Shown here: piece after piece, positions 59,482-64,000 of the stretch
Numbering within the stretch: position 1 is the first letter of the stretch
Layout of the letters: each line of letters starts with the position of its first letter
NCBI GenBank assembly: GCA_023406895.1
Contig: JAEXTV010000023.1
Span: 62,001-126,000, forward strand
Source of the DNA: Bacillota bacterium
Lineage (GTDB): Bacteria > Bacillota > Clostridia > Christensenellales > SZUA-584
Direction of reading: 5' to 3'
Length of the DNA: 64,000 nt
Translations under genes and position numbers: made by a program
The notes under the pieces: model-generated
The model's database searches: none
What the model was told of the DNA's origin: nothing
The model's input: the letters and a program-made list of their open reading frames with translations, nothing else

Positions 59482-59739
59482 CTATTTCACCACCGATTCC
59501 TTATATTTTAAACGCGTGGCGTTACCGCCGCGTATGTGACGTTCGTCCTTGTTTTTTTTGAGCACCTCGGCCACCGCCTTGGCCAGTGCCGGTGAAATGG
59601 CGGTCAGGCGTTCGGTTAAGTCCTTATGCACCGTGCTTTTGCTCGTACCAAAGGTTTTCGCCGCCTGCCGCACCGTGGCACCGCTTTCCAGCACATAGTC
59701 CGCAATGCGCTGTACCCTGTCTTCAATGTATTCCTTCAT
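59482..59739 (-). CDS. spoIIID: Sporulation transcription factor SpoIIID
   Basis: 85 residues, matching SpoIIID along its length: MKEYIEDRVQRIADYVLESG, the helix-turn-helix ATVRQAAKTFGTSKSTVHKDLTERL, and the basic C-terminal helix region ERHIRGGNATRLKYKE that contacts DNA. In sporulating Firmicutes it acts in the mother cell after sigma-E, repressing and activating many genes. I start at 59739 because AAGGGGG lies 8 bases before it. Upstream is a palindrome GTACAT-GTGT-ATGTAC (59767-59782). Its presence shows that this organism very probably makes endospores. Confidence 0.95.
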   Translation of the reverse strand: MKEYIEDRVQRIADYVLESGATVRQAAKTFGTSKSTVHKDLTERLTAISPALAKAVAEVLKKNKDERHIRGGNATRLKYKESVVK

Positions 59740-59766
59740 ACAATAAGCCCCCTTCGACCATACTTT

Positions 59767-59782
59767 GTACATGTGTATGTAC
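59767..59782. promoter_or_regulatory. Palindrome upstream of spoIIID
   Basis: GTACAT-GTGT-ATGTAC, six-base arms, 28 bases before the spoIIID start. The minus strand here reads CATACACA, near the sigma-E -10 consensus CATACAnT, and CATACAAG recurs 20 bases upstream. It may be a sigma-E promoter or an autoregulatory site. Confidence 0.35.
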
Positions 59783-60019
59783 CTAAGAAAGCTTGTATGT
59801 ATTACGCCATTAAAAAAACGGCGGCAGTATACCGCACTCTCCGCAAATGCGTGAGATGGCAAAGAAATCGACAGGCCGCAGTTATTGAAATATTGTCGAT
59901 TTTTATATATTTTAGTATTGTTTTATATTTTATTATCATATATGATATGATGTGACAGTTATAAATGCCCATATTTTATATAATTATGGCTTTAATTCTA
60001 TAATGATGCGATTATTGAA

Positions 60020-60047
60020 TTGTTTTGGGCTGTAAATCCCATATAAT
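60020..60047 (+). promoter_or_regulatory. Promoter of the LRR/Ig-like surface protein
   Basis: TTGTTT (60020-60025), a 16-base spacer and a perfect TATAAT (60042-60047), with the start near 60054. The spacer 59783-60019 upstream is AT-rich and otherwise empty. Confidence 0.55.
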
Positions 60048-60072
60048 AAAAACATACGTTAAGGAGAAAGAT

Positions 60073-62883
60073 ATGAGAAAAAGAGTCGTTTGCCTGCTGA
60101 TGACGCTTTTGCTGTTGTTGTCGTTCCCTGTTTCGGCGATGGCGGAAGACGGCAGCGAGAACAACCGGGATGCAGCGAGGCAGGCCGCCACGCCGGACCC
60201 CCGCGACATTTATCAGGATTTCATAGACCACCTGAACGGATCACTTGATACGAGTATTATGCATTCTGAGTCCACTACTGATGGCGTGCCAGTAACCGCT
60301 GCCGCCTATGAAGGGGACTGGGGATATTATATCAATGACGGCGGAACAGCCACGATCGCGAATTACAGAGGAACAGCATCGTCCGTTATCACGCCGACGA
60401 CGCTCGGCGGCGTAACGGTGACACAGATCGGCACCTACGCATTTTCTGAACAATTCACCGATAACCATACCCTGGTTTCCGTTGAAATTTCCGAAGGCGT
60501 AAAACAACTCGGTGACATTGAAGACAAAGGCATTTTGTATGGCAATGTTTTTGAATTTTGCGAATCATTAACTTCGGTTAAGCTTCCTTTATCCCTTGAA
60601 AAGCTGGGAATTATGTCTTTTATGGATTGTCCATCCCTCGCTACAATCACTGTCGCATCTGGCAATACCTATTTTAAAGTGGATGACGGCATTCTGTTCA
60701 GCAACGACGACGGCGGTACAACCTTCGACGTGCTGGAGTTCTATCCTACCTCACAGACTGCGGAAGACTACACAGTACCCGCAGATATCGTAAAAATCGC
60801 TCCCTTTGCGATCGAACTCAACGAAAATATTAAGTCGCTCAGCTTGCCTTCCAGCCTGAGATCATGCGACGATGGCGTTGTCAACATGCCGAATCTGGAG
60901 ACTTTAGATGTGGCAGACGGCATCACCCGTATATCCGGCTTCATCAATTGCCCAAAACTCAACAAAGTTTCCTTGCCCGATTCTGTGGATACCTACGGCT
61001 GGATGTTGTTTGGATATTGCGGCAAGCTAACAGGATTTGTTCGGACTACTTCCAATTTAAAAAAGATCGAATCCCAAGCATTCTGGCAAAGTGGGTTCAC
61101 CAGCGTTAATATACCCGCAACTGTTGAAACAATCGGCACGGGCGCTTATGGATGTTGTCTTGATTTAACATCTTTCAATGTGAATACCTCAAATACAAAA
61201 TACAAACATGACATCTACGGCGTGCTGCTCAGCAAAGACGGCACCGATCTCATTATGTATCCTGCCGGCAAAACCGCAAGCAGCTACACTGTTCCGAACA
61301 CCGTCGCTACCATATGGAGCTACGCATTTTACGCCTCGCTCCTCAATCAAGTATCGCTGCCGAACAGTCTGCAGGGTATCGGCGACTTTGCCTTTGATTT
61401 CGGTATCTTATCGAGTGTCGTCATCCCGCAAAATGTCAGTTCAATAGGATACTCAGCCTTTAAGTACAATGACTATCTTAAGAAGTGTATCGTATACAGC
61501 AATAACGTTGATTACGATTATGATGTATTTTACGGGTCACCCTATGTTGTGCTTTACGGCAATGCGGGCTCGACCACGCAGAGTTATGCCTCTGACTATG
61601 GCATTCCGTTCGGCACCATCACCACATCCATCCGGGTTAGCCCTTCCTCAGCGAGAATGGTGGTGGGCACTTTGGGAATGCTGGATATATCCACCACGCC
61701 CGCAGGCGGCTATGTGACATGGAGCAGCAATAATCCCACCGTGGCCACGGTGGACGCAGACGGTGTGATATCAGCCAAGGCCGTGGGTACCGTAAGAATT
61801 ACCGCCACAAGCCTTGATCGGTCGGCATCGTGCACCATCTATGTGGAAGCGCTCAAGCCGGTTGGCATCAGCTGCACCAAAACGGACGCGACCGTATACG
61901 GTGCCGCAAACGGCAGCGTGACTGTATCGGCATCGGGCGGCAATTCCGGCTACTATGAATATTCCCTCAACAACGGGACAAACTGGCAGGATTCGAATGT
62001 GTTCGGCGGTGTTGCCGCAGGCACCTATACCGCAACCGTGCGCGACCCCTATGTGCCGGAGAATATCGCCACCTGCAGCGTGTCGATCGACCAGCCGAAG
62101 TACATGGGCAGCGTTCCGGCCAAAAAAATAGCGTCCAAAGTGAACGCGGGCAACGCGTTGACCATCGTTCCCCCCGCACCCCCCAAGGGATACACCGTTC
62201 AATCGGTCACGTACTCGTCGAGCAATCCCGCCATTGCGTCTGTGGATGCGGGCGGCAACGTGACGTTCCTTGCGGGCGGCAAGGTGACGATCATCACGAA
62301 GATCGTATCGCAGACGGTGGACAAGAAGGGTAAGGTCAAGACAAAAACCACCACGGTGAAAAAGTCGATCACCGTCCGTCAGCCGGTTGCGTCGATATCG
62401 CTGAACATGACCAATACCACCATCGCGCGGACGCAGAAGGTGAAGCTGGGCACAGCCATTGCGCCGGGCACCGCGAGCAACAAAAAGCTCAAATGGACAT
62501 CGAGCAACCCCAAGGTGGCGGCGGTTTCCAGCTCGGGCGTCGTCACGGGCAAAGCGGGCGGCACAGCGGTGATCACCTGCACGGCGACGGACGGCAGCGG
62601 CAAATCGGCGAGCTGCACCGTCAACGTCACGCCGATTTATCCGACGGGTATCAAGCTCTCGAAGGCGGCGCTGACGCTGAAAACAGGCAAAACGGGCTCG
62701 CTGAAAGCGACGATCGCCCCCAAGAATACTGACTTTAAAACGGTGACGTGGGCGAGCAGCAATCCGGGCGTCGTCACGGTGGACGCGAAGGGCAAGCTTA
62801 AGGCCGTCGCACCGGGCACAGCCGTGATCACGGCAACCACGAGCAGCGGCCAATCCGCATCGTGCACAGTGACGGTGCAATAA
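60073..62883 (+). CDS. Secreted LRR and bacterial Ig-like repeat protein
   Basis: 936 residues. The signal peptide (1-25) ends VSAMA. Residues about 75-510 are BspA-type leucine-rich repeats (LRR_5), with phrases such as GTYAFSEQF, SVEISEGVKQLG and VNIPATVETIGTGAYG. Next come a BIG2 Ig-like domain (about 519-595), a SprB-like repeat (about 596-675, NGSVTVSASGGNSGYYEYSL and GVAAGTYTATVRDP), and three more BIG2 domains (about 680-936; NPKVAAVSSSGVVTGKAGGT is typical). It ends without LPxTG, SLH or a membrane helix. It probably mediates adhesion, released or loosely bound. AAGGAG precedes the ATG; promoter and terminator are adjacent. Confidence 0.93.
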   Translation: MRKRVVCLLMTLLLLLSFPVSAMAEDGSENNRDAARQAATPDPRDIYQDFIDHLNGSLDTSIMHSESTTDGVPVTAAAYEGDWGYYINDGGTATIANYRGTASSVITPTTLGGVTVTQIGTYAFSEQFTDNHTLVSVEISEGVKQLGDIEDKGILYGNVFEFCESLTSVKLPLSLEKLGIMSFMDCPSLATITVASGNTYFKVDDGILFSNDDGGTTFDVLEFYPTSQTAEDYTVPADIVKIAPFAIELNENIKSLSLPSSLRSCDDGVVNMPNLETLDVADGITRISGFINCPKLNKVSLPDSVDTYGWMLFGYCGKLTGFVRTTSNLKKIESQAFWQSGFTSVNIPATVETIGTGAYGCCLDLTSFNVNTSNTKYKHDIYGVLLSKDGTDLIMYPAGKTASSYTVPNTVATIWSYAFYASLLNQVSLPNSLQGIGDFAFDFGILSSVVIPQNVSSIGYSAFKYNDYLKKCIVYSNNVDYDYDVFYGSPYVVLYGNAGSTTQSYASDYGIPFGTITTSIRVSPSSARMVVGTLGMLDISTTPAGGYVTWSSNNPTVATVDADGVISAKAVGTVRITATSLDRSASCTIYVEALKPVGISCTKTDATVYGAANGSVTVSASGGNSGYYEYSLNNGTNWQDSNVFGGVAAGTYTATVRDPYVPENIATCSVSIDQPKYMGSVPAKKIASKVNAGNALTIVPPAPPKGYTVQSVTYSSSNPAIASVDAGGNVTFLAGGKVTIITKIVSQTVDKKGKVKTKTTTVKKSITVRQPVASISLNMTNTTIARTQKVKLGTAIAPGTASNKKLKWTSSNPKVAAVSSSGVVTGKAGGTAVITCTATDGSGKSASCTVNVTPIYPTGIKLSKAALTLKTGKTGSLKATIAPKNTDFKTVTWASSNPGVVTVDAKGKLKAVAPGTAVITATTSSGQSASCTVTVQ

Positions 62884-62908
62884 CGCCAAACAGCAAAGCC
62901 ATATGAAG

Positions 62909-62946
62909 AAGCGCCTGACCGATTCAATCGGCAGGCGCTTTTATTT
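62909..62946 (+). terminator. Terminator of the surface protein gene
   Basis: AAGCGCCTG (62909-62917) and CAGGCGCTT (62932-62940) pair, extended inside by CCGATT/AATCGG, followed by TTATTTT. Confidence 0.92.
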
Positions 62947-63240
62947 TGCGGAACAATTCATCCGGTGAAGATATGTGCAGCTTTTTTAATAGTATATCGT
63001 GTATCTGAAAAAGCCTTCTCATCGTAGAGAAGGTAGTAAGCAGTACCGAATGAGGCGATAAGCGAAAGCAGATCATACAACCACCTCATCAGTCGCCTGT
63101 CGGCGCCAGCTTCTGCGAGGAGAAGCCTTAAAAAATGCGCTTAACAAAAATTCGGCCCAAGGACAGCCAGTTAAAGCCGCTGCGGCTGCCGACCGCTGAA
63201 TGCCTTAAGACGATATCGGTGATAATGGCTTTGCCCTCTT
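62947..63240. other. Spacer with degenerate hairpin repeat
   Basis: CAGTCGCC-TGTC-GGCGCCAG near 63089-63108, followed by an AGCTTCT/AGAAGC pair, is another copy of the dispersed repeat. CTTCTC-AT-CGTA-GAGAAG near 63016 is a further small hairpin. No gene. Confidence 0.4.
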
Positions 63241-63280
63241 AAGAAAATCCCCCGAACTTCAGTTGAAGCCACCGGGGGAT
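63241..63280 (-). terminator. Terminator of the gene at the right edge
   Basis: ATCCCCCG (63247-63254) and CGGGGGAT (63273-63280) form the stem, with an inner CTTCA/TGAAG pair; on the minus strand TTTTCTT follows. It is about 30 bases after the stop codon. Confidence 0.8.
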
Positions 63281-63311
63281 GTTGATGTTCTCAGAATATT
63301 TGGATAGAGGC

Positions 63312-64000
63312 TTAAACGCGATGATCTGTTTCATCTTCCTTTTTCGGTGCCGCGTCATTGCGCTTTTCCCACCGGGCCGCGCGGCGTTTGCTGCGCGACT
63401 TTTTCGATGTATACAACACCGCAAGCACAATCACCGCCGCAGCCAGCACGGCACATGCCCCGCACAGCGCGTAAAAGAGAGTTTGATCAATCGCGAATCC
63501 GCCGATGTCAGCCGGTGCCGAAACGGGTGCCGATGATGGCTCCGCGGAAGGCTGTGCAGTCGGCTGCGCCGGTGCCGATAAAGCCGCTCCCTTGTACCGC
63601 TGCAGCGATTCATCCTCGGTGCTGAACAGATAGAACCCCTTTTCGCCCGCCGCGTTGCGCACATAAACGAGGTAAACGGTGCCGTCGGAGCCCTTTTGTG
63701 TCCACGCGGGCATCTGCTTCTCTTTCCAGGTCAGCGTGGTTTCTTCAAACCCTTCGGGCACTGCGATGCCCTCCTCCGGCTTTACGATCGTATAGCTTGC
63801 GGATACCGACAGCAGCGTGTAATACGGGAAAAGCGTATTCTTTTCCTCGTTGTAGATATAATAGCCCGCGTTCTCCCCCGTCTCTTCCGAGAGATACAGC
63901 AGCGTTAAATCCTCGCTGTCTGGAATGGCTGCGCCGCCCACGAATTCGCCTTTGTACGTGACCTGCTTATCCACATACCCGGACGGCAGCGTCAGGCTGC
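63312..64000 (-). CDS. Membrane-anchored extracytoplasmic protein (5' end beyond window)
   Basis: The visible 229 codons are the C-terminal part of a larger protein. The reading frame is open to the right edge (SLTLPSGYVDKQVTYKGEF), so the GTG near 63974 is not the true start. The outer domain is strand-rich (GENAGYYIYNEEKNTLFPYY, GEKGFYLFSTEDESLQRYKG). A Pro/Ser/Ala linker (about the last 95-75 residues) leads to one membrane helix (LFYALCGACAVLAAAVIVLAV) and a basic cytoplasmic tail (KKSRSKRRAARWEKRN). I do not recognise a family; the layout is that of a type I membrane protein, possibly a surface receptor or a sensor. Confidence 0.7.
   Translation of the reverse strand, partial: SLTLPSGYVDKQVTYKGEFVGGAAIPDSEDLTLLYLSEETGENAGYYIYNEEKNTLFPYYTLLSVSASYTIVKPEEGIAVPEGFEETTLTWKEKQMPAWTQKGSDGTVYLVYVRNAAGEKGFYLFSTEDESLQRYKGAALSAPAQPTAQPSAEPSSAPVSAPADIGGFAIDQTLFYALCGACAVLAAAVIVLAVLYTSKKSRSKRRAARWEKRNDAAPKKEDETDHRV

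Overview
The window looks like chromosomal DNA of an endospore-forming, anaerobic Clostridia-type member of the Bacillota. The grounds are a spoIIID gene, the dnaX-ybaB-recR-DUF2508 cluster, a type I glutamine synthetase of the short Gram-positive kind, a 1410-residue 2-hydroxyacyl-CoA dehydratase activase homologue, a THF riboswitch ahead of an ECF folate transporter component, and many lipoproteins. Coding regions appear fairly GC-rich and spacers AT-rich. I cannot name a genus. I see no rRNA, tRNA, CRISPR array, insertion sequence or prophage.

Layout. 1-3292 (minus): cell-shape and division genes minC (cut by the window edge) and pbp2. 3466-8305 (plus): a lipoprotein, glnA and a chemoreceptor. 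8302-9267: a catalytically degenerate M14 peptidase homologue. 9856-11065: a tiny membrane protein and a SplB-like radical SAM enzyme. 11231-14266 (minus): a glycerol-3-phosphate dehydrogenase-type operon (GlpA-like, FAD/NAD oxidoreductase, DUF1667) with its own promoter and a leader terminator. 14656-18704 (minus): an orphan gene, then the operon nth-obg-yhbY-GNAT. 18822-20733: DUF421/DUF4363 pair and a nitroreductase. 21001-22182: rodA. 22369-24785 (minus): two unknown lipoproteins, one broken by an in-frame amber codon. 25115-27895: dnaX-ybaB-recR-DUF2508. 28200-31954: two HD-GYP proteins, a zinc-ribbon membrane protein and an EAL protein. 32258-34565: a DapF-family protein lacking both catalytic cysteines, folT under a THF riboswitch, and a DUF998 protein. 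34816-39874: a two-component system plus ABC exporter resembling the Bce/antimicrobial peptide modules. 40044-43104: two tandem solute-binding lipoproteins without permeases. 43443-44818: mreCD. 45080-45172: a candidate small RNA. 45308-47211: a GNAT-fold protein and a divergent DapB. 47808-52040: the large activase. 52454-57606: two duplicated chemoreceptors. 57812-59739: an SDR epimerase, a small membrane protein and spoIIID. 60073-62883: a secreted LRR/Ig-like surface protein. 63312-64000: a membrane-anchored protein cut by the right edge.

Themes. Peptidoglycan elongation genes (pbp2, rodA, mreCD, minC), which many Clostridia keep in one cluster, are spread over four places. Signalling is rich: three poly-HAMP chemoreceptors and three cyclic-di-GMP phosphodiesterase homologues, but no GGDEF cyclase. 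I found no single large undescribed system. The best leads are the Ser/Ser DapF homologue, the M14 pseudoenzyme, the amber-split repeat lipoprotein, the GlpA leader attenuator, the shared operator of the Bce-like module, the candidate sRNA and the common GKY tail of all three chemoreceptors. All calls were made by eye from the sequence; no search was run.
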